A stretch of DNA of 64,000 bases from Streptomyces violens (GCF_000717745.1 NZ_JOBH01000012.1:186001-250000), one strand, 5' to 3'. Positions 7,632 through 16,488 are shown, counted from the stretch's first letter. The notes: a model not told the origin generated them from the letters alone. Numbers and translations: made by a program.

Positions 7632-9109
7632 TTGACGCGGGTCTCCGCCGTGACCAGCTCGCGCTCGCGCGGGTCGTGAGCCACGCCCGCCACCCGGGCG
7701 GCGTCGCCCTGGATCACACGCTCGTGCAGCAGCGGCACCGCGGCGTCGGTGGCGAGCACCGCGGCCTCGGCCTCGATGACCGCCTTGCGGCGCGCGTCAC
7801 CGGTCTTCAGCGCGGCGGCCTTCGCCAGGGCCTTGTCGACCTTGCCGTCGGCGAGCTGGGGGATGTTGAAGGACCCCTTGGACCCGAAGTCGCTGTAGAG
7901 GTACGCGGCGGGGTCGCCGGAGTCGAGGACGGTCGCGCGGGAGAGGAGGAACGCGTCGAACTTGCCCGCCAGCGCGTCCGATTCGATGTTGGCGTACTCG
8001 CGGATCTCCAGCTTCACCTTGAAGCCGGCCTTCCGGAGCTGCTGCTGCAGCGTCGCCGCGGCCTCGGGCAGCTCGGCCCGGTCGGTGAACGTACCGATGG
8101 TGATCGTCTCGGCCGGCGCGTCACCGGCCTTCGCCCGCTTCACCGGCGACCGCAGCCCCTCGGCCCACGGCAGCGCGGGGCCGAGCAGCCCCTCGGCGAC
8201 ATCGGCCCGGCCTTCGTACACCCCCTTGACGATCGACTTCGCGTCAACGGCTTCGCGGGCCGCCGCCCGCACCGCCGGGTCCTTGAAGACACCCTTCTCG
8301 GTGTTCAGGTACAGGGTGTTGGTGCGCGGCATCGGCACCTCGGTGATCAGGTCCTGGTCGAGCACCGCGGCCTGCGAGACCGGGACCGCTTCCACGATGT
8401 CGGCCTCGCCGCTGCGCAGCGCCGCGGCCCGGGCGGTACCGTCGGGCACGAACTTCACATCGATCCCCGGGGCCTTGGCCTTGCCGCCCCAGTACTGGTC
8501 GTACCGGTCGAGGTTCGCCGACGACGTGCCGTTGACCTTGGTGAGCTCGAAGGGTCCGGTACCGGCTCCGACCGGATCCACCGTCTTCCCCGCATACGCC
8601 TTCGCCGCGAGGATCGAGAGCTGCGGTGAGCTGAGGCGCTGCGGTACGAGCGGGTCCTCCTCGGCCGTGGTGACGACGACCGAGTCGCCCTCGGCCTTCG
8701 CGGTGAGCTCGACGCCGTCGAGGATGCGCGGCTTCGGGGAAGCGGTCGCGGCCTCGGTCAGGGACCGGACGACGTCTTCGGGCGTGAGCCTCGTACCGTC
8801 GTGGAAGGTGACCCCGTCCCGGACGGTGAACGTCCACTCGCGGCCGGACTGCCGCCACTCGGTCGCCAGCGCGGGCTCGGCGTCCCCGTCCTCGTCGAGC
8901 TTCACCAGCGTCTCGGCCGTGGACCAGCGGGAGAGCTTGAAGGCGTCGTCGGACAGCGGAGAGAGACCGGAGCGCGGCGGCTGCATCATCGCCACACGTA
9001 TGCGCTCACCCCCGGACGAGACATCACCGGAACCGGACGACGCCGAGAAACAGCCGGTGAGCAGCGCGGAGGCCGCGGCGAGGGACAGCAGGCGGGCGGG
9101 CAGACGCAC
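7628..9109 (-). CDS. family 5 substrate-binding lipoprotein of the peptide/metal ABC transporter
   Basis: The 493-aa protein starts with a lipoprotein signal (VRLPARLLSLAAASALLTGC), where the lipobox cysteine anchors it outside the membrane. The mature part is a family 5 extracellular binding protein: WTFTVRDGVTFHDGTRLTPEDVVRSL is the standard block, and GTGPFELTKVNG and the C-terminal domain follow. The same family includes NikA and the opine-metallophore binder CntA as well as dipeptide binders. The GTG at 9109 is preceded by CGGAGAG. It heads the operon binding protein, fused permease, ATPase, ATPase. A 15-bp Zur-box-like palindrome lies 55 bases upstream, so the ligand may be a zinc chelate rather than a peptide. 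Confidence 0.9.
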   Translation of the reverse strand: MRLPARLLSLAAASALLTGCFSASSGSGDVSSGGERIRVAMMQPPRSGLSPLSDDAFKLSRWSTAETLVKLDEDGDAEPALATEWRQSGREWTFTVRDGVTFHDGTRLTPEDVVRSLTEAATASPKPRILDGVELTAKAEGDSVVVTTAEEDPLVPQRLSSPQLSILAAKAYAGKTVDPVGAGTGPFELTKVNGTSSANLDRYDQYWGGKAKAPGIDVKFVPDGTARAAALRSGEADIVEAVPVSQAAVLDQDLITEVPMPRTNTLYLNTEKGVFKDPAVRAAAREAVDAKSIVKGVYEGRADVAEGLLGPALPWAEGLRSPVKRAKAGDAPAETITIGTFTDRAELPEAAATLQQQLRKAGFKVKLEIREYANIESDALAGKFDAFLLSRATVLDSGDPAAYLYSDFGSKGSFNIPQLADGKVDKALAKAAALKTGDARRKAVIEAEAAVLATDAAVPLLHERVIQGDAARVAGVAHDPRERELVTAETRVK

Positions 9110-9163
9110 GGAACTCTCCGGTAAAGGGAAGGTCAAGAAGGGGTGCGACTGAAGGTAGCATGA

Positions 9164-9178
9164 TGACAATCGTTTTCA
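9164..9178. promoter_or_regulatory. Zur-box-like palindrome upstream of the ABC operon
   Basis: The sequence TGACAATCGTTTTCA has the form TGANAATNRTTNTCA. It closely matches the 15-bp Zur operator known from Streptomyces coelicolor (TGAAAATGATTTTCA) in outer arms and AT-rich core. It lies between the divergent binding-protein gene (start 9109, minus) and the lipoprotein gene (start 9356, plus) and is nearer the ABC operon. It is one of the few AT-rich spots in this region. If real, it predicts repression of the transporter under zinc sufficiency. The match is by eye. Confidence 0.6.
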
Positions 9179-9355
9179 ACATTTGGCCGAGAGTGACTGC
9201 CGTCACCTCATTCGCGCACTTGAGGCGCCCCCTCCCCCGTGAGGCGTCCGGCCAGTACGGCAAAGCACAGGCCACCGCGGCCGACCACGGTGATCACCAA
9301 CGGCATCTCTGGTTATGATCATGCCAACTGATGGTCACTGACGGGGAGATCGAAC

Positions 9356-9955
9356 ATGCTGAACCGGAAGACGATGTGGCTGCGTGCGGCCGCGCCCGTT
9401 GCTGTGCTGGCGCTGACGCTGACCGCATGCGGCGGGTCCGGCGGGGACAGCAAGGGTGACGCCAAGGGCGGCACCAGCAAGCTCCAGGAAGACAAGCCCG
9501 AGACCCGGGAGCTGGCGACCGGTGAGAGCGCCACCAGCCCGTTCAAGGAGGACGACGGCAAGATCACGTACTCCGTGCTCGCGGAGAAGGTCGACGTGGG
9601 CACCGAGGCGGACACCAAGAAGATGGTCGACGACCCGGCAAAGGCCAAGGGGTTCGTCCCCGCGGTGGCCCACGTGAAGTACACGAACAAGGGCGGTGGC
9701 GTCGTCAGCTCGTACCCGAGCGTCGGTGACAACGTCGAGATCTACGCCGACGGCCAGCGCGGAACCATCCTGATCGGTGCCGCGGACGACGCGCCCGGCT
9801 GCGAGTCGGACACCGACATCGAGAACTGGAAGAAGGGCCAGAGCCACGTGCTCTGCGAGACCTACATGGTCCCGAAGGGCGCGAAGGAACTGTCCGTCCG
9901 CTGGTCGGCCGAGGACGACGGCGAGCCGTACAGCTGGACGTTCAAGAACTCCTGA
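9356..9955 (+). CDS. small secreted lipoprotein of unknown function
   Basis: The 199-aa product begins MLNRKTMWLRAAAPVAVLALTLTACGGSGG, a clear lipoprotein signal with lipobox LTAC. A Gly/Ser/Lys linker follows, then a beta-rich domain (ITYSVLAEKVDVGT, FVPAVAHVKYTNKGGG, VEIYADGQRGTILIG). One pair of cysteines, in APGCESDTD and HVLCETYMV, may form a disulfide. Beta-sandwich lipoproteins of this style (DUF4352-like) are common in Streptomyces and have no settled function. It is divergent from the ABC operon and followed by a hairpin at 9969-9996, so it is probably monocistronic. Confidence 0.75.
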   Translation: MLNRKTMWLRAAAPVAVLALTLTACGGSGGDSKGDAKGGTSKLQEDKPETRELATGESATSPFKEDDGKITYSVLAEKVDVGTEADTKKMVDDPAKAKGFVPAVAHVKYTNKGGGVVSSYPSVGDNVEIYADGQRGTILIGAADDAPGCESDTDIENWKKGQSHVLCETYMVPKGAKELSVRWSAEDDGEPYSWTFKNS

Positions 9956-9968
9956 CCGCTGGCCACAT

Positions 9969-9996
9969 GGCCCGCGCCGGCTACGTGGCGCGGGCC
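9969..9996 (+). terminator. hairpin terminator after the lipoprotein gene
   Basis: A perfect 10-bp inverted repeat, GGCCCGCGCC (9969-9978) and GGCGCGGGCC (9987-9996), with an 8-base loop begins 13 bases after the lipoprotein stop. There is no T-run, as is usual for Streptomyces terminators. Confidence 0.6.
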
Positions 9997-10001
9997 GGGC
10001 C

Positions 10002-10030
10002 GTGTGCATGTGCCGACACATCATGCACAC
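10002..10030 (-). terminator. inverted repeat downstream of the UdgX gene
   Basis: GTGTGCATG (10002-10010) and CATGCACAC (10022-10030) form a perfect 9-bp stem with an 11-base loop. It lies just past the stop of the minus-strand glycosylase gene and beside the other hairpin, so the pair separates two convergent genes. Confidence 0.5.
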
Positions 10031-10041
10031 GCCCTCGGCAG

Positions 10042-10731
10042 CTAAGACTTGCCGGCCAGCGCACCGGCCGCGACGCGCAGGTCCGACACCAGTCCGGCAT
10101 ACGCCGCCTCGCGATCGTCGGACCGCAGGATCGCCGACGGGTGGAGCGTTGCCACGACCAAGCCCCCTCCGTCGGCGGCCGCGCGCCGCTGCCCCTCTTC
10201 CTCAGGGAAGGGAATGAGGGTGCCCCGGTCCTTCGTCACCCGGAACGACGACCCCAGCAGCGCCTTGCCCGCGGTCGCCCCGAGCGCCACCACCACCTCC
10301 GGGTCGACCAGGCGCAGCTCGGCGTTGAGCCAGGGGCGACAAGCCGTCATGTCCCGCAAGCTCGGCGGCTTGTGGATCCGGCGCTTGCCCCGCGTCGCGA
10401 TGGTGAACTTGAAGTGCTTCACCGCGTTGGTGACATACGTCTGATCGACGTCGATGGCGGCGTCCTGCAACGCCTTCCTCAAGAGACCACCGGCCGGCCC
10501 GACGAACGGCTCCCCCTGACGGTCCTCCTGGTCACCCGGCTGCTCGCCGACGAGCATGACGCGCGCCGATGTACTGCCCGCCCCGAAGACGGTCTGCGTC
10601 GCGTCCTGGAACAGCGGGCACCCCCGGCAGTCCGCCGCGGCCCGCCGATGAGCCGGAAGCCCCCCACGCCGAGGCAGGAACGGCGTGGCGTCGTACTGCT
10701 GCCCATCGGAGTCACTACCGCTTCCGGCCAT
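10042..10731 (-). CDS. udgX: UdgX-type uracil-DNA glycosylase
   Basis: The 229-aa protein matches the UdgX branch of family 4-like uracil-DNA glycosylases. It has GEQPGDQED (motif 1, about 62-70), TNAVKHFKF, the branch-specific loop KRRIHKPPS (about 116-124) and the motif VVATLHPSAILR near the C terminus. His120 in RRIH corresponds to the histidine that in Mycobacterium UdgX forms a covalent bond with the excised site, so the protein stays tethered to DNA. Cysteines at C35, C38 and C131 are the iron-sulfur ligands I can see; a fourth cysteine is absent. The ATG at 10731 has AGGAG 9 bases upstream, whereas the ATG at 10740 abuts that site, so I chose the former. Confidence 0.92.
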   Translation of the reverse strand: MAGSGSDSDGQQYDATPFLPRRGGLPAHRRAAADCRGCPLFQDATQTVFGAGSTSARVMLVGEQPGDQEDRQGEPFVGPAGGLLRKALQDAAIDVDQTYVTNAVKHFKFTIATRGKRRIHKPPSLRDMTACRPWLNAELRLVDPEVVVALGATAGKALLGSSFRVTKDRGTLIPFPEEEGQRRAAADGGGLVVATLHPSAILRSDDREAAYAGLVSDLRVAAGALAGKS

Positions 10732-10976
10732 CGGCGTCATCTCCTGAGTCGCTCTGCCACGGGTGCTGCCGTGCTACGGCACTGCTCCGGACCATCTTCG
10801 CCGCGCTCCGCCGCCATGGCAGCCGGACACGTGCCCGGCGGTCAAGCAGGCGTCACCCACACGTGTGACATGGCGTCCGCAGACGGCCGCTTTCGGCATG
10901 CTGGTACCTCGCAGTGCGGCGGGCCAAGCCGGATCGGCGTGGGGGCCGCCGTCGGGAACGGAAGAGATGCCGGCAG

Positions 10977-13139
10977 ATGTGGCGCCCCTCGCAGTTCACC
11001 ACTGTCTCGGTCTTCGTCGTCACCGTGGTGGTGATTCCTCTCACCGTCAACATCGCCAGCGAGTCCGTTCCGGCGCCTGTGAAGCCGTACCTGTGGCTCG
11101 CCTGGCCTGCCGCGGGCTTGTCGGCAGTGCTGGCCGCCGTGGCGGAGGCCCGCCAGCGCGGGGGCCGGTCGTCCACCGGTGCGGCGCAGCCCGAGGAGGA
11201 ACAGCTGGCGCGCGCCGCCGACCAGCTGTCCCCCACCCTGCGGAGCCAGTGGTCCGCCGAGGCGGAGATACGGATGCTCCACCGGCCCCAGCCCTTGCGG
11301 CTGCGGTGGTCGGCCACCGGACGCCCGGCCGGTCCCCGTCCGGACTCCGTGGGGACCGTGGCAAGCCCCGACGACGAAGCGGCGGACGGACGGCTGCTGG
11401 GGGACGGTCACGACGAACTGGTCAGCAACTTCCTTCGGCTCCGGCGGCGGAGACTCGTGCTGCTCGGCGAACCCGGCGCGGGCAAGACCGTACTCGCCAT
11501 CCTGCTCACCCTCGCCCTGCTGGAACACCGTCGGGACCACGGCGGTCCGGTACCCGTTCTCTTGTCGCTCTCGTCGTGGGACCCGCGCACCGAGCACGTG
11601 CACACCTGGGTGGTCCGGCGGCTGATCGAGGACTACCCGGCCCTCGCCAATGCCGATGTCTTCGGGACGGACGCCCCACGCCGCCTGGTCACCGACGGAC
11701 GGATACTGCCCGTCCTCGACGGTCTCGACGAGATGCCCGCCGTCCTCCACGGGGCCGCTCTCGAAGCCCTGGACGGGATTGATCCCCGCACCCCGCTGGT
11801 GATCACATGCCGCAGTGCCGAGTACCGAACCGCTGTCGCCGGCAGTGGCACGGTGCTGACCACGGCGGCGGTGGTCGAACTGGAGCCGGTGGGAGTACGC
11901 GAAGTACTCACTTTCCTGGACGCGGGAGGAGTGACCCGAGGGGAGCGCTGGGTTCCTGTACTGGCTCATCTGCGTGAGCATCCGCAGGGTCCGCTCGCCC
12001 AGGCCCTGTCATCGCCACTGATGACCTCTCTGCTGCGTACGGTCTACCGCGGCCGGGCGAACGACCCCGCCGAACTGGTGGATCCCGGCCGGTTCCCGGA
12101 CCGGACAGCCATCGAAGGGCACCTGCTGGACGCGTTTCTCCCGGCCGCCTACCAGGACATGCTGGCGCTGCCCGCATCGGAGCACTCGCCGGCCGGGCCA
12201 CCCCGCTACCCGCCCGAACTGGCAATCAAGTGGCTGGCGTTCATCGCGACGCACCTTCACGACAGGCACTCGCCGGACCTGGTGCTGTGGCATCTGCACA
12301 GCGGTCTGCCTCCGGGCGGGCGCCGCGCGGTCGGTATCGCACTGCAGTTGGCGACCGGGGGCTTCGCCGGGCTCGGTATAGCGGCCGGGGCCGGGTGGGA
12401 CGTGGGGGTGGCCGCCGGGCTCGCAGGCGGCTTCGGCGCCGGAATGGTCGCCGCTCCCCCGGCTCACCCGGGCTGTGTCAACCTGCAGATCCGGGGCCGG
12501 CTGCGGTTGATCGGCAGGAAGTTCGCAGTGGGCCAGGTGCTCGGTTTCATGACCGCCGTCGGTGCCCTCACCGCCGCCGCGCTCGCCACCGTGCTGGGAT
12601 TCGGACTCGTGGGCGGCCTGGCGGAGGTACTGAAAGTGGGATTCGCCGTCGGGCTCGGAACGGGGATCGCCTTCGGGGCGATGATGTGCCTCAACACGCC
12701 CGCGGACGCGATCCGTGCGCCCAGCCCCCGGTCCGTCCTGGGGGACGACCGTACGGTCAGCGGTATCCGTGCCGCGGTGGAGACCCTGGGGTCCGGAGTG
12801 CTGTGCGGAGCCCTCATCGGACATTCTCAGTTCAGGATCTCCGTCGACATCGAGACCGCACTCTTCTTCGGGCTGGGCAGCGGCCTGGCCGTCGGGCTCG
12901 CCGGCCGGTTCGCTTCGCGGTTCCAGACCGGTCTGGCGGCGAGCGCATGGGCCTGGTACTCGGCCAGCCACTGCTGGCTGGCGCTGCGCGGCCGCCTTCC
13001 ATGGCGCCTCATGCGCTTCCTCACCGACGCTCACCGGCGGGGCGTGCTGCGGCAGACCGGCGCCGTCTACCAGTTCCGGCACGCCCGCCTCCAGGACCGC
13101 TTGGCCGAGTCGGCTTCCCGCGTCTCCGGACAGTCCTGA
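10977..13139 (+). CDS. membrane-anchored NACHT-domain STAND NTPase
   Basis: The 720-aa protein opens with two membrane segments (FTTVSVFVVTVVVIPLTV and YLWLAWPAAGLSAVLAAVA). A linker leads into a NACHT NTPase with Walker A GEPGAGKT at 164-171, Walker B ILPVLDGLDEM near 243-252 and the sensor-like VITCRSAEY. The C-terminal third (about 450-660) is Gly/Ala-rich and strongly hydrophobic (GGFAGLGIAAGAGW, AALATVLGFGLVGGLAE, LFFGLGSGLAVGLAGRF), reading as several further membrane helices. NACHT ATPases act as signal-dependent switches, and some bacterial ones are antiphage systems, but no effector or repeat sensor is recognisable here. I chose ATG 10977 because GGAAGAGA precedes it; a GTG at 10914 is weaker. 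A second STAND-type ATPase is convergent downstream. Confidence 0.85.
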   Translation: MWRPSQFTTVSVFVVTVVVIPLTVNIASESVPAPVKPYLWLAWPAAGLSAVLAAVAEARQRGGRSSTGAAQPEEEQLARAADQLSPTLRSQWSAEAEIRMLHRPQPLRLRWSATGRPAGPRPDSVGTVASPDDEAADGRLLGDGHDELVSNFLRLRRRRLVLLGEPGAGKTVLAILLTLALLEHRRDHGGPVPVLLSLSSWDPRTEHVHTWVVRRLIEDYPALANADVFGTDAPRRLVTDGRILPVLDGLDEMPAVLHGAALEALDGIDPRTPLVITCRSAEYRTAVAGSGTVLTTAAVVELEPVGVREVLTFLDAGGVTRGERWVPVLAHLREHPQGPLAQALSSPLMTSLLRTVYRGRANDPAELVDPGRFPDRTAIEGHLLDAFLPAAYQDMLALPASEHSPAGPPRYPPELAIKWLAFIATHLHDRHSPDLVLWHLHSGLPPGGRRAVGIALQLATGGFAGLGIAAGAGWDVGVAAGLAGGFGAGMVAAPPAHPGCVNLQIRGRLRLIGRKFAVGQVLGFMTAVGALTAAALATVLGFGLVGGLAEVLKVGFAVGLGTGIAFGAMMCLNTPADAIRAPSPRSVLGDDRTVSGIRAAVETLGSGVLCGALIGHSQFRISVDIETALFFGLGSGLAVGLAGRFASRFQTGLAASAWAWYSASHCWLALRGRLPWRLMRFLTDAHRRGVLRQTGAVYQFRHARLQDRLAESASRVSGQS

Positions 13140-13202
13140 TGACCACTGCGAGCCGATCGGCGCCGCGGCCAGGATCCTCGGCATGGGCCGGACAGCCGAT
13201 AC

Positions 13203-15422
13203 TCAACGAAGCTGCGGGCGATCGAGGGCGTACGCGATGCCGGTGTCGAGGTCGGTTGCGTAGCCGGTGTGGAACGCGGCCTTGTAGCCGAGTTCGCCCA
13301 GGGATTCGTTGGCCTGCTGCTCGCAGGACCGGCGGGCGGTGACGAATTCCGGGATGCCTGCCTGGGGCAGCCCGATGGTGTCCCAAGCGTGCCGGGCCAG
13401 CCCGAGCAGCCAGGCGGCACACTCGCTCTGCCCGTCGGCACCCGTGGCCACCGCGAGCACGTCCAGGGCCAGGGCGCACCCCAGGCTGTCGTGCAGCCGG
13501 TGCTTGACCTTGAGTGCCGCCCGTGCGTAGCGCAGCGCGGCCTCGGGTCGGCTACAGGCCAGTTCGGCGTGTGCGCGCATGACGTCGCCGTAGGCACGCA
13601 TCCATTGTTCGCCGCACCGCCTGCACTCGGTGCGCATGGCCTCCAGCATCGCGATGGCTTCGTCGGGACGGCCGTCGGCGGAGAGCGCAATGCCTGCCAG
13701 CACCCGGGCCAGGAGCCTGGCGAGGGGGAGCGGCCCGACGAGCGCACCGTCTCCTGGTGAGGTGAGGGTGAGCAGATGTTCCGACTGGGAGAACACCGTC
13801 GCCCGGTCGCCGAGCATGGTCGCCGCGACCAGCAAGCAGGCCCGGGCGGTGGTAGCAGCGTCCATGTCGTCGAGCCGTTCGGCCTCAGCGACGCACTGGT
13901 CGGCCCAGGCCGTACCGGCCGCGGCGTCGCCCTGGCACAACAGGACCATGCTGCAGACCCACAGCGCCTTGTCACGGGCCGGGCTCGGAGCGGTGCCGAG
14001 GGCGAGGGCCCGTTCCAGATAGTGCTGTCCTTCCTTGAGGTGGCCGCAGGGGTACCAGAAGAACCACAGCGCCCCGGCCAGTTCCAGCGCTGTGAGCCCG
14101 TCCTGCTGGGCCAGCGTGTACTCCAGCGCGGCTCGGAAGTTGGTGTGCTCACCGTTCGCCCGGTCATACCAGGCGTACTGGTCGGCTCCGATCCAGGCGG
14201 CGTCGCCGCGGCGGGCCAGTGCCAGGTAGAAGGACCGGTGGCGATGGCGCAGCCGGTCCTCCTCGCCCAGGCGGCGCAGCCAGGTCGCACCGTACTCGCG
14301 GATGGTGTCGAGCATGCGGTAACGGTCCCCGCCCGCGGTCGGCACCCAGATCAGGATCGACTTCTCCGCCAAAGAGCCCAGCAGAGCGGGGATTTCCTCG
14401 TACGGAAGGTGCACACCGGCACAGACCCGGCTCGCGGCCCCGGAGTCGAAGCTGCCGGCGAAGACGGACAGCCGCGCCCACAGCAGCCGCTCGGCCGGGG
14501 CGCACAGTTCATGGCTCCAGCCGATGGCGGTACGCAGGGCCCGGTGCCACGGAGGTCCATCCCTGCTCGATCGAGGCAGCGAGCTCGGGGACGGTTGGGC
14601 GTCGACTGCGACCTCGTCGGGCTCGCCGAGTACGGCGAGTACGGCGAACCGGTCGTCCAGCTTCTTGGTCAACTCCCGTACGGACAGCTCGCGCAGTCGG
14701 GCCGCGGCCAGCTCCAGGGCAAGCGGCAGCCCCTCAAGGCGTCGGCACAGCCTCAGCACTTCGGCCCGGTTGGTGTCGGTGATCTCAAAGCCCGGTACGG
14801 CCTCGGCGGCCCGCTCGGCCAGCAGCGCCACTGCGTCCGCCTCGGCCGCCGCACGGTCGTCGCTCCCCGGCACCGGCAGCGGGTCGATCAGCACCAGCTG
14901 TTCGTCCGCCATGCCCAGCGGACGGCGGCTGGTGACAAGTATCCGCAGCCCGGGGGCGGCCGCCAGCAGGGCCCGGGCGGCCGACGCGCAGGCTTCGACG
15001 AGGTGCTCGCAGGTATCCAGTACGAGCAGCAGTTCCCGGCCGGCCAGGTAATCGCCCACCACCTCGATCATCGGGCGGGTGATCTCGTTGGCCACCGACA
15101 GCGCCTGGCCGATCGCATACGGCAGCAACACACCCTCTTGAAGGGGCGACAGCTCGACCCACCAGGCCCCATCGCGAAAGCACGGCCGCAGCCCGGCCGC
15201 GGCCGCCTGCGCCAGCCGGGTCTTGCCGACCCCGCCGACCCCGGTGACGGTCACCAGCCGCGCCCCCGCGTCCCCCTGGTACAGCCGCTGGATCTCCGCC
15301 AGTTCCGCACGGCGCCCGACCAGACGCGTCTTCGGTCCGGGGAGGCTTCCGGGGAAGTCTGCGGGCTGGTTCTCCGGCAGGTCGCCGGGGACGTTCCGCG
15401 CCCACCATTCGCCACCGGTCAC
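13203..15422 (-). CDS. AfsR/LuxR-type STAND ATPase with TPR-like tail, no HTH
   Basis: The 739-aa protein has an NB-ARC-like ATPase at the front: GPKTRLVGRRAEL, Walker A GVGGVGKT at 61-68, and Walker B LLLVLDTCEHL near 131. The motif RILVTSRRPLG and the typical GLPLALELAAARLR follow. The rest is alpha-helical and repeat-like (ALEYTLAQQDGLTALELAGALWFFW and similar), as in SARP and LuxR-family regulators. It ends at ...YALDRPQLR, exactly where LuxR relatives usually continue into a DNA-binding HTH, and there is no SARP domain at the front. It may therefore be a regulator that lost its HTH, or a protein-interaction ATPase. The start is GTG 15422, which has a purine run upstream. Confidence 0.8.
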   Translation of the reverse strand: MTGGEWWARNVPGDLPENQPADFPGSLPGPKTRLVGRRAELAEIQRLYQGDAGARLVTVTGVGGVGKTRLAQAAAAGLRPCFRDGAWWVELSPLQEGVLLPYAIGQALSVANEITRPMIEVVGDYLAGRELLLVLDTCEHLVEACASAARALLAAAPGLRILVTSRRPLGMADEQLVLIDPLPVPGSDDRAAAEADAVALLAERAAEAVPGFEITDTNRAEVLRLCRRLEGLPLALELAAARLRELSVRELTKKLDDRFAVLAVLGEPDEVAVDAQPSPSSLPRSSRDGPPWHRALRTAIGWSHELCAPAERLLWARLSVFAGSFDSGAASRVCAGVHLPYEEIPALLGSLAEKSILIWVPTAGGDRYRMLDTIREYGATWLRRLGEEDRLRHRHRSFYLALARRGDAAWIGADQYAWYDRANGEHTNFRAALEYTLAQQDGLTALELAGALWFFWYPCGHLKEGQHYLERALALGTAPSPARDKALWVCSMVLLCQGDAAAGTAWADQCVAEAERLDDMDAATTARACLLVAATMLGDRATVFSQSEHLLTLTSPGDGALVGPLPLARLLARVLAGIALSADGRPDEAIAMLEAMRTECRRCGEQWMRAYGDVMRAHAELACSRPEAALRYARAALKVKHRLHDSLGCALALDVLAVATGADGQSECAAWLLGLARHAWDTIGLPQAGIPEFVTARRSCEQQANESLGELGYKAAFHTGYATDLDTGIAYALDRPQLR

Positions 15423-15964
15423 GATCGTCCGCCCTTCGTCCTTCCGCCGCCCCTCCAGGGCACACCGCAGGGACAGCCCTCGGCAGCCTTTCGACTCCTC
15501 CCACTCTGCGTGTCCATCAACGGGAAGAAGATGAGCGTTAGTGACACTTGCGGACCGCGACGGATCGCTGGACGAACGGAGTGGCTACGTGACCGATTCA
15601 AGCGCGCGAAGCTGCCCGCAGGGGCGGCCCCCGGCTGGTGGGCGGCGCCTCGGCCGCGGCGCCGCTGGGGATTTCGACAATCGCCCGGATGTGAATATCT
15701 CGTTTCGCCGTTGCAGAAATACGGGTAATGCGCGCTGAGGAGTTTTGCCTCGGCAGATTCGAAACGGGAAAGTGTCGCACTCTTCGGAGCGGCCGTGCTA
15801 CGGTTACGTCAGTTGCAGTTGTGGTTCCCCAAAACTTCAAGCGCTCCTTTCAGGGTCCCTGGAAAGAGTCTTGTGCATTTCGGTATTCCCGGAGGGTGAT
15901 CATCGCGGCAGCTCCGGTTCCTGCACGGTGTGGGTTCCGGGTATCGCCCCGAAGGAGATGTATT
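15423..15964 (+). promoter_or_regulatory. intergenic region with the probable long 5' leader of cspA
   Basis: This 540-bp gap between the divergent ATPase and cspA holds no convincing gene. Its right part (about 15680-15960) is less GC-rich than the surroundings and leads directly into the cspA ribosome site GAAGGAGAT at 15951-15959. A long untranslated leader is usual for cold-shock genes, where RNA folding controls stability and translation at low temperature. I could not locate the promoter with confidence. Confidence 0.4.
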
Positions 15965-16168
15965 TTGGCTACTGGCACCGTGAAGTGGTTCAACGCGGAA
16001 AAGGGCTTCGGCTTCATCGAGCAGGAGGGTGGCGGCGCTGACGTGTTCGCCCACTACTCGAACATCAACGCCGCCGGCTTCCGTGAGCTGCTCGAAGGCC
16101 AGAAGGTAAGCTTCGACGTCACCCAGGGCCAGAAGGGCCCGCAGGCGGAGAACATCGTTCCCGCCTGA
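15965..16168 (+). CDS. cspA: cold-shock protein, CspA family
   Basis: The 67-aa protein begins at TTG 15965 ([18 protein letters not shown]) with GAAGGAG 7 bases upstream. It has both nucleic-acid-binding motifs, KGFGFI (RNP1) and VFAHYSNI (RNP2-like VFAHY), and the standard length. Such proteins bind single-stranded RNA and melt structure as RNA chaperones. A long leader precedes it and a strong hairpin follows at 16181-16224. The DEAD-box helicase gene lies 355 bases downstream, a pairing often seen in Streptomyces where both products deal with RNA structure. Confidence 0.95.
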   Translation: MATGTVKWFNAEKGFGFIEQEGGGADVFAHYSNINAAGFRELLEGQKVSFDVTQGQKGPQAENIVPA

Positions 16169-16180
16169 CGCTGACGCACA

Positions 16181-16224
16181 CAACGAGCTGGGGCACGCAC
16201 CTGCGTGCGGGCCCCGGCTCGTTG
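16181..16224 (+). terminator. long hairpin terminator after cspA
   Basis: Arms CAACGAGCTGGGGC (16181-16194) and GCCCCGGCTCGTTG (16211-16224) pair over 14 bp with one wobble. The loop contains a second perfect stem, GCACGCA-CC-TGCGTGC. It begins 12 bases after the cspA stop and is a strong intrinsic terminator candidate. Confidence 0.8.
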
Positions 16225-16488
16225 CGTTATTTGCGCTCGCCCGCAGCGACGGACTCCCGCCCGCAGTGGCGAGCGAGCGGCAGCATCGTCTGCCGCATCA
16301 TCGAGTCGTGGGTCGGCAGAAGCCCGCCACCCGGCTCCCTCGCACCCGTATAGCGGCCACGTTCTTCACGGACGGTGGCCCGGTGCCTCTTCACGACGAC
16401 TCGGTAGCCCATTGCGGCCCCGTTTGTTTCGTCTTTTCTTCGGCTCGATCTTGCGAATCCGCACGCGGTTCCAGAGCGCTGCGGCGAA

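Noticed and set aside
15728..16168. Longer reading of cspA with 79 extra N-terminal residues
   Set aside because: CspA proteins are about 67 aa, the TTG at 15965 has an ideal ribosome site, and the extra part is the leader RNA.
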